This document shows, piece by piece, positions 1 through 6,794 of a stretch of 17,326 bases of DNA (positions are counted from its first letter, which is position 1; the number at the start of each line of letters is the position of its first letter). Source of the DNA: an uncultured Lachnospiraceae bacterium (GTDB lineage Bacteria > Bacillota > Clostridia > Lachnospirales > Lachnospiraceae). The position numbers and the translations under genes are program-made. The stretch lies in contig CAJTYJ010000061.1 in the NCBI GenBank assembly GCA_910583895.1, forward strand, positions 1-17,326, written 5' to 3'. Under the pieces are notes generated by a model. The model had not been told where the DNA came from, did no database searches, and saw only the letters and a list, made by a program, of their open reading frames with translations.

Positions 1-61
1 GGTTATAAGTCTGCATGTCTGCAGCACCGAAGCCAGCGAGTAATGTTTTAGGAGGTGCCAT
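1..61 (+). promoter_or_regulatory. 5' leader of rplU with ribosome binding site (partial)
   Basis: This is the 3' part of the untranslated leader of the L21 gene. It holds a small stem (CTGCA-TGTC-TGCAG) and ends in the strong Shine-Dalgarno AGGAGGTG eight or so bases before the ATG. In Firmicutes this position commonly carries the L21 leader, an autoregulatory RNA element. Only its downstream edge would lie here, so I cannot confirm that structure; the promoter lies outside the window. Confidence 0.35.
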
Positions 62-370
62 ATGTACGCGATTATTGCAACAGGTGGTAAACAGTATAAA
101 GTATCCGAGGGCGATGTGATCAAAGTTGAGAAGTTAGGCGCTGAAGCCGGCTCCAATTATGTATTTGATCAGGTTTTGGCTGTATGTGACGACGCTCTTA
201 CGGTGGGTACTCCGGTGGTGGAAGGCGCTACCGTGGAAGCATCTGTAATCGGTGACGGCAAAGCAAAGAAAGTCATCGTCTACAAGTACAAGAGAAAAAC
301 CGGTTATCACAAGAAAAACGGCCACAGACAGCAGTACACCGCTGTGAAGATCGAAAAGATCAACAAATAA
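62..370 (+). CDS. rplU: 50S ribosomal protein L21
   Basis: L21 is a 23S rRNA-binding protein of the large ribosomal subunit. The 102-residue product has the family's usual length, begins MYAIIATGGKQYKV (the typical L21 N-terminus), and has the conserved basic C-terminal part YKRKTGYHKKNGHRQ (about residues 76-90), which contacts rRNA. The ATG follows AGGAGGTG at good spacing. It is the first gene of the classic rplU-rpmA-obg order. The unusual point is downstream: only 52 bases separate it from rpmA, so the prp protease gene normally found between these two genes in Firmicutes is absent here. Confidence 0.97.
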   Translation: MYAIIATGGKQYKVSEGDVIKVEKLGAEAGSNYVFDQVLAVCDDALTVGTPVVEGATVEASVIGDGKAKKVIVYKYKRKTGYHKKNGHRQQYTAVKIEKINK

Positions 371-422
371 GTTCGACAGCTATTTCAACTACTTATACAC
401 GTAATCAGGGAGGTGTAAACCT

Positions 423-710
423 ATGTTAAATATGAACCTTCAGATGTTCGCACACAAAAAAGGTGTCGGTTCTACCAAGAACGGCAGAGATTCCGAGTCC
501 AAGAGACTGGGAGCCAAGAGAGCGGACGGTCAGTTTGTAAAAGCCGGGAACATTCTTTACAGACAGCGCGGAACCAGGATCCATCCGGGCGTGAATGTGG
601 GACGCGGCGGAGATGATACGCTGTTCGCACTGGTGGATGGTGTTGTCCGTTTCGAGAGAAAAGGAAGAGACAAAAAGCAGGTCTCTGTTGTTCCGGCAGA
701 GGCAAAATAA
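423..710 (+). CDS. rpmA: 50S ribosomal protein L27 with Prp-type cleavable N-terminal extension
   Basis: L27 lies near the peptidyl-transferase centre of the large subunit. The 95-residue product carries the core AHKKGVGSTKNGRDSESKRLG followed by the conserved RQRGTRIHPG segment. Ahead of the Ala that begins L27 in many bacteria there is a nine-residue extension, MLNMNLQMF, matching the LNLQFF-A motif which in Firmicutes is removed by the cysteine protease Prp; the predicted cut is between F9 and A10. The start at 423 follows GGGAGGTG. A second in-frame ATG at 432 would give MNLQMFA and is possible but less well spaced. Prp itself is not encoded next door. Confidence 0.97.
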   Translation: MLNMNLQMFAHKKGVGSTKNGRDSESKRLGAKRADGQFVKAGNILYRQRGTRIHPGVNVGRGGDDTLFALVDGVVRFERKGRDKKQVSVVPAEAK

Positions 711-727
711 GGGCATTCAGCAGGAAA

Positions 728-760
728 AAGGGCTTCAAGTCGGAAAGATTTGGAGCCTTT
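728..760 (+). terminator. Hairpin between rpmA and obg, possible attenuator or weak terminator
   Basis: The arms 731-741 and 747-757 form an 11-bp stem (two G-U pairs) around the loop GGAAA, extendable by three weaker pairs outward. Only TTTATT follows, a poor U-tract, so this is more likely a partial terminator or processing/stability element that lowers obg expression relative to the ribosomal protein genes than a full stop. Confidence 0.45.
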
Positions 761-783
761 ATTGATGTAAAGGAGAGTGACAC

Positions 784-2073
784 ATGTTTGCAGACAGAGC
801 GAAGATCTATATTCGTTCCGGCAAAGGCGGCGATGGTCATGTGAGTTTCCGAAGAGAATTGTACGTGCCGGACGGCGGTCCGGACGGTGGCGACGGCGGA
901 AACGGCGGTGACGTCATCTTTGAAGTGGACGAAGGACTGAACACCCTGACCGATTACCGTCATAAACGCAAATATGCGGCGCAGGACGGTCAGGAAGGCG
1001 GAAAAAGGAACTGCCATGGAAAAAGCGGCAAGGATATTATACTGAAGGTTCCGGAAGGGACCGTAATCAAAGACGCTGAAAGCGGAAAAGTGATTGCAGA
1101 TATGTCCGCTGACAACCGCCGGCAGACGGTTTTAAAGGGCGGAAGAGGAGGAATCGGCAATCAGCATTTTGCCACTTCCACCATGCAGGTCCCCAAATAC
1201 GCCAAGCCCGGTCAGCCGGCTCAGGAACTGGAAGTGCTTCTGGAGCTGAAAGTGATCGCAGATGTGGGCCTGGTTGGATTTCCTAATGTGGGAAAATCCA
1301 CACTTTTATCCAGAGTGACCAATGCCCAGCCCAAGATTGCCAACTATCATTTTACCACCCTTTCTCCCAATTTAGGAGTGGTGGATCTGGACGGTGACGG
1401 CTTTGTCATCGCAGATATTCCCGGCCTGATCGAAGGTGCGTCCGAAGGGGTGGGCCTTGGCCTGGATTTTCTTCGCCATATTGAACGGACCAAAGTCATC
1501 ATTCATATGGTGGATGCCGCATCCGTGGAAGGACGGGATCCCATCGCTGACATTCATGCCATCAACAAAGAATTAAGCGCCTATAATCCGGAAATAGCTG
1601 CCAGACCTCAGGTTATCGCGGCCAACAAGATAGATGCCATCTGGGATCCAGAATCAAATCCGGTAGAAAAAATCCGGCAGGAATTTGAGCCGAAAGGAAT
1701 CAAAGTATTTCCCATATCCGCAGTCAGCGGCCAGGGACTGAAGGAACTGATGTATCATGTAAAAAATATCCTGGACACCACAGACCACAAGCCGGTTGTA
1801 TTCGAACAGGAATTTTTCCCGGAGGACATGCTGATCCAGGAAAATCTGCCCTATACAGTGGAAAAATCTTCCGAGGAAGAACACACCTTCGTGGTGGAAG
1901 GTCCCCGGATCGAGAAAATGCTGGGCTATACAAACCTGGATTCCGAAAAAGGATTTGCATTTTTCCAGAAATTTCTCAAAGACACCGGTATTCTGGAAGA
2001 CCTGAAAAAAGCCGGGATCCAGGAAGGTGACACCGTCCGCATGTACGGCCTAACCTTCGAATATTTTCATTAG
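784..2073 (+). CDS. obg: Obg family GTPase (CgtA/ObgE)
   Basis: This is an essential P-loop GTPase associated with late 50S assembly and stress control. The 429-residue protein shows all three Obg parts: the Gly-rich OBG fold (about 1-158, with GKGGDGHVSFRRE and PDGGPDGGDGGNGGD), the G domain (about 159-330), and a C-terminal OCT domain (about 345-429, ending VRMYGLTFEYFH). In the G domain G1 is GFPNVGKST at 165-173, G3 is DIPGLIEGA from 211, and G4 is NKID at 281-284. The start follows AAGGAGAG. It lies downstream of rpmA as in most bacteria. The OCT domain, common in Gram-positive Obg, supports a Firmicute origin. Confidence 0.97.
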   Translation: MFADRAKIYIRSGKGGDGHVSFRRELYVPDGGPDGGDGGNGGDVIFEVDEGLNTLTDYRHKRKYAAQDGQEGGKRNCHGKSGKDIILKVPEGTVIKDAESGKVIADMSADNRRQTVLKGGRGGIGNQHFATSTMQVPKYAKPGQPAQELEVLLELKVIADVGLVGFPNVGKSTLLSRVTNAQPKIANYHFTTLSPNLGVVDLDGDGFVIADIPGLIEGASEGVGLGLDFLRHIERTKVIIHMVDAASVEGRDPIADIHAINKELSAYNPEIAARPQVIAANKIDAIWDPESNPVEKIRQEFEPKGIKVFPISAVSGQGLKELMYHVKNILDTTDHKPVVFEQEFFPEDMLIQENLPYTVEKSSEEEHTFVVEGPRIEKMLGYTNLDSEKGFAFFQKFLKDTGILEDLKKAGIQEGDTVRMYGLTFEYFH

Positions 2074-2077
2074 GCAA

Positions 2078-2237
2078 TGAGCAGTGCTCAGCCTGCCAGA
2101 TGGACGTATCCTTCATGCTGGCATGAAAGGAGACGTCCATCTGGCAGGGTGAATAGGGCGAAGCCCGAGACTGAGATGGAGCGAAGCGGAATCGAGGTGC
2201 ACTGCGGGGTACAGGCTGAAAGTATCCTGAGCAGTGC
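2078..2237. repeat. Structured intergenic element with long inverted repeat, possibly a miniature dispersed element
   Basis: The 191-base spacer between obg and yhbY contains a perfect 16-bp inverted repeat (2092-2107 and 2133-2148) enclosing a second hairpin (CCTTCATG near 2110, CATGAAAGG near 2122). After it come a GGGC-GAA-GCCC hairpin near 2156 and the motif GGAGCGAAGCGG. The block is bounded by TCAGCCTG (2088-2095) and its complement CAGGCTGA (2212-2219), and the 10-mer TGAGCAGTGC occurs at 2078-2087 and again at 2228-2237. TCAGCCTG overlaps the long stem, so the two pairings are mutually exclusive. It may be a MITE- or BIME-like repeat or a structured RNA; I cannot decide from one copy. 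Confidence 0.5.
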
Positions 2238-2264
2238 GCACATAAATTTTATAGAGGAAAAACA

Positions 2265-2558
2265 ATGACAAGCAAACAAAGAGCATATTTAAAGAGTCTG
2301 GCCATGAATCTGGATCCGATCTTTCAGATCGGCAAGAACAGTCTGACGCCGGAATTGACGGCGGCAGTCCAGGAAGCCCTGGATGCCAGAGAGCTGATCA
2401 AGATCAGTGTCCTGCAGAACTGCCTGGATGACCCCAGGGAGTTGGCAGAGCTTTTGTCGGAACGAACCCGTTCTCAGATCGTTCAAGTGATCGGCAAGAA
2501 GATTGTATTATATAAAGAAGGCAAGGACGAGAAGAAAAAAATCATTCTTCCTAAGTAA
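2265..2558 (+). CDS. yhbY: YhbY family CRM-domain RNA-binding protein
   Basis: The 97-residue protein is a stand-alone CRM (chloroplast RNA splicing and ribosome maturation) domain. YhbY family members bind RNA and associate with pre-50S particles. It begins MTSKQRAYLKSLAMNLDPIFQIGKNSLT, where the GKNSLT loop corresponds to the family's GxxG-type RNA-contact loop. The later part (LIKISVLQNC and IVQVIGKKIVLYKE) matches the usual strand pattern. The ATG follows AGAGGAAAAACA. It lies between obg and nadD, the normal Firmicute context, and only two bases precede the GTG codon upstream of nadD, so the genes are very probably co-transcribed. Confidence 0.92.
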   Translation: MTSKQRAYLKSLAMNLDPIFQIGKNSLTPELTAAVQEALDARELIKISVLQNCLDDPRELAELLSERTRSQIVQVIGKKIVLYKEGKDEKKKIILPK

Positions 2559-2569
2559 AGGTGGCACAC

Positions 2570-3184
2570 ATGGCTGATGCAGAAAAGCGGATCGGTATCA
2601 TGGGCGGAACGTTTGATCCGGTCCACAATGCACATCTGGCTCTGGCAAAACAGGCCTACGAACAATTTTCACTGGATGAGATCTGGATGCTTCCAAACGG
2701 AAATCCTCCTCACAAAAAAGATACCCGGCAGGCGGATATGGAATGCCGGATGGAGATGGTACAGCTGGCCATCCGGGATATTCCCTACCTGAAGCTCTGT
2801 GATGTGGAGAGATCCGGTCAGGAATATCATTATACTTACGAGACACTTCGGCAGTTAAATCAAAAGCATCCGGATACTTTGTTTTACTTTATTATGGGCG
2901 CAGATTCACTCTTTGAATTTGATAACTGGAAAGAGCCAGGAATCATCAGCCAAGAATGTATTCTGCTGGCTGCAGTGCGGGATCATTGCTCCAGAGGAAA
3001 GATAGAAAACCGGATCCGGGAACTGGAAAAGCGGTACGATGCGGTGATCCATATCCTGAATACGCCGAATATGGACATCGCCTCGGAAGATATCCGGGAG
3101 GCACTGGCTGAAAAAAAGGATATCTCTCATCTCGTGCCTGCTGTCGTGGCACAATACATCAGCAGAAAACGTTTATATCAGTAA
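2570..3184 (+). CDS. nadD: Nicotinate-nucleotide adenylyltransferase
   Basis: NadD transfers AMP from ATP to nicotinic acid mononucleotide in NAD synthesis. The nucleotidyltransferase signature GGTFDPVHNAHL lies at residues 12-23; its HxxH replaces the HxGH catalytic motif, as is normal in NadD. FIMGADSLFEF further on matches the family's substrate-binding region. I chose ATG at 2570 (204 residues) because AAAGGTGG lies about six bases upstream; an in-frame GTG at 2561 would lie inside that ribosome binding site. The C-terminal SSTxxR-type motif reads ASEDIR here, so only part of the usual ATP-phosphate-binding pattern is retained. The gene is followed after 26 bases by yqeK, its usual partner. 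Confidence 0.94.
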   Translation: MADAEKRIGIMGGTFDPVHNAHLALAKQAYEQFSLDEIWMLPNGNPPHKKDTRQADMECRMEMVQLAIRDIPYLKLCDVERSGQEYHYTYETLRQLNQKHPDTLFYFIMGADSLFEFDNWKEPGIISQECILLAAVRDHCSRGKIENRIRELEKRYDAVIHILNTPNMDIASEDIREALAEKKDISHLVPAVVAQYISRKRLYQ

Positions 3185-3210
3185 ATATCAGCATTCAGGA
3201 GGGGATAAGA

Positions 3211-3804
3211 ATGGATGCGATCTGCATCAAAGATTTAAAGAAAGATCTGAAAAAAGAGATGGATGACAGCCGGTTCGAACATACCCTGGGAGTCATGTAT
3301 ACCTGCGGGGCTCTTGCCATGCGCTATGGTTATGATCTGGACAAGGCTATGCTGGCAGGTCTGATGCACGACTGCGCCAAATGCATGCCCAACGCAAAAA
3401 AACTGAAGATGGCAGAAAAGCACAATCTGGAGATCAGCGACCTGGAGCGGAAGAATCCGTTCATGCTTCATGCCAAACTGGGGGCATTTCTGGCCAGAAA
3501 AAAATATGACATCGAAGACCCGGAGATTCTGGACGCGATCCGCTGGCACACCACCGGCCGCCCCAATATGACGCTCCTGGACAAAATCGTATATATTGCA
3601 GATTATATCGAACCCCGGCGCGATAAAGCGCCGAATCTGTCTGAAGTCCGTCAGATGGCTTTCCAGGATCTGGATAAAACTCTGGTTAAAATCCTGGAAG
3701 ATACCCTCGGCTATCTGGGAGATTCTTCAGAACATGTTGACTCCATGACCAAAAAGACGTATGATTATTATACAGAAAAACAGGGGCAGCAGCAAAAACT
3801 ATAA
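3211..3804 (+). CDS. yqeK: HD-domain phosphohydrolase YqeK (probable symmetrical Ap4A hydrolase)
   Basis: YqeK proteins are HD-superfamily metal-dependent hydrolases; characterised Firmicute members split diadenosine tetraphosphate into two ADP. The 197-residue product has the expected metal ligands: H24 in FEHTLGV, the HD pair H53-D54 in AGLMHDCAK, a further His in FMLHAKLGA, and the RWHTTGRPNM segment, followed by VYIADYIEPRRD. The ATG follows AGGAGGGGATAAGA. It sits between nadD and rsfS as in Bacillus and Clostridia, linking NAD metabolism, alarmone-like dinucleotide removal and ribosome silencing in one transcription unit. Confidence 0.93.
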   Translation: MDAICIKDLKKDLKKEMDDSRFEHTLGVMYTCGALAMRYGYDLDKAMLAGLMHDCAKCMPNAKKLKMAEKHNLEISDLERKNPFMLHAKLGAFLARKKYDIEDPEILDAIRWHTTGRPNMTLLDKIVYIADYIEPRRDKAPNLSEVRQMAFQDLDKTLVKILEDTLGYLGDSSEHVDSMTKKTYDYYTEKQGQQQKL

Positions 3805-3925
3805 TTACAGCGAAAGCCCGAACCATGCACAGATCCTTGAGCAGAGGCGAGAGCGTCTGAGAAAGGATCTCCCCCCGGTGTATGGGGAGGGGTGAAGCGG
3901 AACTTCATATAGGAGGGTATTCTTT
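3805..3925. other. Structured spacer between yqeK and rsfS
   Basis: These 121 bases can fold into three hairpins in series. The first pairs AGATCCTT (3831-3838) with AAGGATCT (3863-3870) and has an inner CAGAGGC/GCGTCTG stem. The second pairs CTCCCC (3869-3874) with GGGGAG (3884-3889). The third, TGAAG-CGGAA-CTTCA, lies immediately before the ribosome binding site AGGAGGG of rsfS. No U-tract follows, so this does not read as a simple terminator. It may be an RNA-processing or attenuation region, or a dispersed repeat of the same type as the one after obg (both carry GCGAAGCCC or GCGAAAGCCC). Confidence 0.4.
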
Positions 3926-4288
3926 ATGGTAGAAAATAACTCGAAGAAAATGGCAAAGATCGCAGTTGATGCGCTGGAGGAGAAGAAGGCGAAGGATCTG
4001 AAACTTCTGGACATCTCGGATGTCTCCGTCCTTGCAGACTATTTTATCATTGCATCCGGAAGCAACCGCAACCAGGTGCAGGCCATGGCGGATGAGGTGG
4101 AAGAAAAACTTGGAAAAGCAGGTTTTACTCCCAAGCAGGTGGAAGGCTATCAGACTGCCAACTGGATCCTGATGGATTATCAGGATATCATCATTCACAT
4201 TTTTGATGAAGAAAATCGGCTGTTCTATGATCTGGAGCGCATCTGGAGAGACGGTAATCTCATAGAGAAAATAGATTTAGAGGTGTAA
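3926..4288 (+). CDS. rsfS: Ribosome silencing factor RsfS (Iojap/DUF143)
   Basis: RsfS binds L14 on the 50S subunit and blocks joining with 30S under starvation. The 120-residue protein is of normal length and shows the family segments LADYFIIASGSNRNQVQAMADEV (in two parts, about residues 35-57), WILMDYQDIIIHIF and FYDLERIW near the C-terminus. The ATG follows AGGAGGG. Its stop at 4288 lies two bases before the next start, and the Shine-Dalgarno of the next gene (GAGGTG) is inside its last codons, so the two are translationally coupled. Confidence 0.95.
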   Translation: MVENNSKKMAKIAVDALEEKKAKDLKLLDISDVSVLADYFIIASGSNRNQVQAMADEVEEKLGKAGFTPKQVEGYQTANWILMDYQDIIIHIFDEENRLFYDLERIWRDGNLIEKIDLEV

Positions 4289-4290
4289 GC

Positions 4291-4905
4291 ATGGGAAATC
4301 AGATTCTTTCGATTGAAAAAACAACGGACAACCGTTTTTTGAATATGTATAATCTGCACTATGAGAACAAGGCCGGCCGTGAAAAGCTGTACTATATTGC
4401 ATCCCGGGGAAAAGATATCTCAGCATTGAAGATCAGTACCCGGAAAAATAATCCGGATGGCGTCATCATCTACAGTATCTATGGAGAGAAGCGCGATCGG
4501 ATGGTACTGGTCCGCCAGTATCGTGTCTCCATCGACGACTATATCTATGAGCTTCCGGCAGGTCTGGTGGACGAAGGCGAAACCTATGCTGAAGCAGGGG
4601 CGCGGGAATTAAAAGAAGAGACCGGACTGGATTTTGAACCTCTCAAGGTAGATGAGATGTATCACAAACCTTTCTTCACCACCATCGGCATGACCGATGA
4701 ATCCTGTGCGACCGTATATGGTTATGCCACCGGAACGGTATCCAGAGAAGGGCTTGAGGAAAGTGAACAGCTGGAAGTTGTGCTGGCAGACCGGGCAGAA
4801 ATCCGCAGAATTCTGAAAGAAGAAAACGTGTCCATGAACTGTGGTTATCTGATGATGCATTTTTTACACCATACAGAGGAAGATCCGTTTTATTTTGTCA
4901 GATAA
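4291..4905 (+). CDS. Nudix hydrolase, ADP-ribose pyrophosphatase-like
   Basis: The protein has 204 residues and a perfect Nudix box (GX5EX7REUXEEXGU) from residue 91: GLVDEGE, seven residues, then RELKEETGL. The Glu pair of REXXEE binds the catalytic divalent metals. The preceding VLVRQYR and YELPAG segments are typical of the ADP-ribose pyrophosphatase (NudF-like) branch, whose members cleave ADP-ribose to AMP and ribose-5-phosphate; substrate assignment is inferred. It is the last gene of the + strand housekeeping run, coupled to rsfS and closed by the terminator at 4981-5029. ADP-ribose removal would fit with nadD in the same run. Confidence 0.88.
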   Translation: MGNQILSIEKTTDNRFLNMYNLHYENKAGREKLYYIASRGKDISALKISTRKNNPDGVIIYSIYGEKRDRMVLVRQYRVSIDDYIYELPAGLVDEGETYAEAGARELKEETGLDFEPLKVDEMYHKPFFTTIGMTDESCATVYGYATGTVSREGLEESEQLEVVLADRAEIRRILKEENVSMNCGYLMMHFLHHTEEDPFYFVR

Positions 4906-4930
4906 AAGCAACCGTACGAAGAGAAGATGG

Positions 4931-5030
4931 CATGGGGTTCCTTAAGACAGGAACCAAACCATGACGAAAGAATGGAATATAAAAGACAGACAGCAAAGAT
5001 CTCTCATACCCCTTTGCCGTCTGTCTTTTT
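4931..5030. terminator. Bidirectional intrinsic terminator preceded by an accessory hairpin
   Basis: The arms 4981-4998 and 5012-5029 form an 18-bp stem with one mismatch, flanked by an A-tract on the left and T-tract on the right, so it works in either direction. It separates the + strand Nudix gene from the converging DUF305 gene. GGAAT just upstream and ATTCC downstream can extend the stem. A second hairpin (CATGG/CCATG and GGTTCCT/AGGAACC, 4931-4963) lies just before it. Confidence 0.88.
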
Positions 5031-5070
5031 TCATTCCATGAATCTATTCAATCAAGAATGATGACTCTGA

Positions 5071-5637
5071 TCACCCCATGCACCGAAGCATGCACTGCAT
5101 CTTTTGTACCTCCATCCGCTGAGAACGGATAATACAGTCCAGAATCGGGATCAGCTCCGGACAGATACAGTAGCGCAGGGTGTTCTCGGACATGGCGATG
5201 GCGGCACAGTGGTGGGGAATCATCTGACGGACAAAATTGCCGCTGACGCAGTTGGTGGTGCAGGCGCATTTCATCTCACAGAACATGGTCTGCATGATTT
5301 GTCTGGTGCGGGTCTGATAGCGGTACAGATCCTGCTTGCAATTGTGCACAGCCTCACATTTACGCAGGATGGAGCGCATGCAGGAAATGCTTTTGGTCTG
5401 CTCCGGAATAATCTGCAGAGCAAGATTTTGCAGCGGGATATTGGTGGTGTATCTTAAGATATTTCGGGACATTTCAATGGCCCCCTGATGGTGAGGAATC
5501 ATCTGTGTGATGAAGTTGTGAGAAATACTGTCTGACAGGTCTGCATGGGTCATTCCATCCATCATATCCCGCAGAATGCATTCATAGGCTGCCAGATAAT
5601 CATTGGTAACATTGCTGTAATTACATGATTTGTTCAT
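5071..5637 (-). CDS. Tandem DUF305 protein, Cys/His/Met-rich, probable metal-binding
   Basis: The 188-residue protein contains two DUF305 (ferritin-like helical) repeats, each with the signature QMIPHHxxAIxMS: the first at about residues 45-57 (His49-His50), the second at about 138-150 (His142-His143). DUF305 proteins include copper-binding types such as CopM, and the His-His and Met residues are plausible ligands. There are 15 cysteines, including KCAC (123-126) and CIC (157-159), far more than usual for the family. No signal peptide or membrane segment is visible, so it is probably cytosolic. There is no clear Shine-Dalgarno before the ATG. It is transcribed away from the SPFH gene. The function is not established; a metal-storage or stress role is inference. 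Confidence 0.8.
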   Translation of the reverse strand: MNKSCNYSNVTNDYLAAYECILRDMMDGMTHADLSDSISHNFITQMIPHHQGAIEMSRNILRYTTNIPLQNLALQIIPEQTKSISCMRSILRKCEAVHNCKQDLYRYQTRTRQIMQTMFCEMKCACTTNCVSGNFVRQMIPHHCAAIAMSENTLRYCICPELIPILDCIIRSQRMEVQKMQCMLRCMG

Positions 5638-5666
5638 AGCGTTCGTTTTTCATATTCTTTGTAATC

Positions 5667-5696
5667 AGTATATGGATGACAAGGATCCTTTGACAC
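5667..5696 (-). promoter_or_regulatory. Possible promoter of the DUF305 gene
   Basis: On the minus strand a TATACT -10 box (5667-5672) has an imperfect GTGTCA -35 box (5691-5696) 18 bases upstream. It would start transcription roughly 23 bases before the ATG. The -35 match is weak. Confidence 0.35.
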
Positions 5697-5697
5697 A

Positions 5698-5721
5698 TAC
5701 CGGAATCTTTTTTACCGGAAT
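5698..5721. repeat. Two TACCGGAAT direct repeats upstream of the SPFH promoter
   Basis: TACCGGAAT occurs at 5698-5706 and again at 5713-5721, spaced 15 bases start to start, directly upstream of the -35 box at 5726 and between the two divergent promoters. This is a plausible binding site for a regulator of one or both genes. The regulator is unknown. Confidence 0.4.
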
Positions 5722-5725
5722 TCTA

Positions 5726-5754
5726 TTGACAGAACGAAATTAAAGTGATATTAT
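5726..5754 (+). promoter_or_regulatory. Sigma-A promoter of the SPFH-RHH operon
   Basis: TTGACA (5726-5731) and TATTAT (5749-5754) are separated by exactly 17 bases, close to a perfect sigma-A consensus. Transcription would begin near 5761, just ahead of the GGAGG at 5773, which supports ATG 5786 as the start. Confidence 0.85.
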
Positions 5755-5785
5755 TTTGATATCAAAAAAAACGGAGGAAAAGACA

Positions 5786-6793
5786 ATGAAAGAAATCGTG
5801 TTAAATAACAAGAAAAATGGCATGACTGTACTTTTGATCATCCTGGCAGCCTACATCCTGGCGATTCTCGGAACGGTGGCCGGCAGCATGCAGCTGCATC
5901 AGGGAAAGGGAGTGATCCTGCTGATTGTCTGCATCGTATATTTATGCATTGGCTGGATTCCGCTGTGCGGACTGACTGTATTAAAGCCCCAGGAAGCTTT
6001 GGTGCTCACGTTATTCGGAAAATACGTCGGGACGTTAAAGGATCATGGATTTTATTTTGTCAACCCTTTCTGCAGCAGCGTCAATCCTGCAGCCAAGACC
6101 AGATTAAGTCAGAGCGGGGATGTGAAGCATGCCTCCCCGATCAATTCGGATACGGCGGCTGCAGCGCTGGAAATCACCGGAAAAAAGATCTCTTTGAAAA
6201 TTATGACTCTGTGCAACAACCGGCAGAAGATCAACGACTGTCTGGGCAACCCAATCGAGATTGGCATCGCCGTCACCTGGCGGATTGTAGATACGGCAAA
6301 AGCGGTTTTCAATGTGGATAATTACAAAGAATTTCTTTCTCTGCAGTGTGACAGTGCCCTCCGGAACATCGTCAGGATCTATCCTTATGACGTGGCTTCC
6401 GGTGTGGATACAACCGGGGACGGGGTTGCTGACGAGGGCAGCCTTCGGGGTTCCAGCGAGATTGTAGCGGCACGGATCCGGGATGAGATCCAGGAGCGAG
6501 TGAACGAAGCAGGGATCGAGATCATTGAAGCAAGGATTACCTATCTGGCTTATGCGCCGGAGATCGCAGCGGTCATGCTCCAGCGCCAGCAGGCATCCGC
6601 TGTCATCGATGCAAGGAAGATGATCGTGGATGGTGCTGTCGGTATGGTGGAAATGGCCCTTGAACGTTTAAGTGAACATGAAGTGGTCACACTGGATGAA
6701 GAGCGCAAAGCAGCCATGGTATCCAACCTGTTAGTCGTCCTCTGCGGAAACCATGACGCACAGCCCATTGTAAACACCGGTACCTTGTACTGA
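5786..6793 (+). CDS. SPFH/Band 7 domain membrane protein
   Basis: From ATG 5786 the protein has 335 residues. Two hydrophobic segments (about 13-35 and 43-65) are followed by an SPFH/Band 7 (prohibitin/flotillin-like) domain beginning near TVLKPQEALVLTLFGKYVGT and a long helical part (DEIQERVNEAGIEIIEARITYLAYAPEIAAVMLQRQQA). SPFH proteins form oligomeric membrane scaffolds; the substrate here is unknown. I rejected a longer reading from TTG 5756 because that codon overlaps the promoter and start-site region, while ATG 5786 follows ACGGAGGAAAAGACA. It is followed after one base by a ribbon-helix-helix gene, a pairing I recognise from other Firmicutes and which suggests a joint function. Confidence 0.88.
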   Translation: MKEIVLNNKKNGMTVLLIILAAYILAILGTVAGSMQLHQGKGVILLIVCIVYLCIGWIPLCGLTVLKPQEALVLTLFGKYVGTLKDHGFYFVNPFCSSVNPAAKTRLSQSGDVKHASPINSDTAAAALEITGKKISLKIMTLCNNRQKINDCLGNPIEIGIAVTWRIVDTAKAVFNVDNYKEFLSLQCDSALRNIVRIYPYDVASGVDTTGDGVADEGSLRGSSEIVAARIRDEIQERVNEAGIEIIEARITYLAYAPEIAAVMLQRQQASAVIDARKMIVDGAVGMVEMALERLSEHEVVTLDEERKAAMVSNLLVVLCGNHDAQPIVNTGTLY

Positions 6794-6794
6794 T

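Noticed and set aside
472..1017. 181-codon minus-strand frame across rpmA and obg
   Set aside because: It is antisense to two certain genes and has no recognisable domain.
2077..2268. 63-codon open frame between obg and yhbY
   Set aside because: It runs through the hairpin-rich element, has no ribosome binding site and no family resemblance; its sequence is dictated by the inverted repeats.
5621..5653. Ten-codon reading frame overlapping the start of the DUF305 gene
   Set aside because: It could act as a coupled leader peptide, but it has no ribosome binding site and nothing else supports it.
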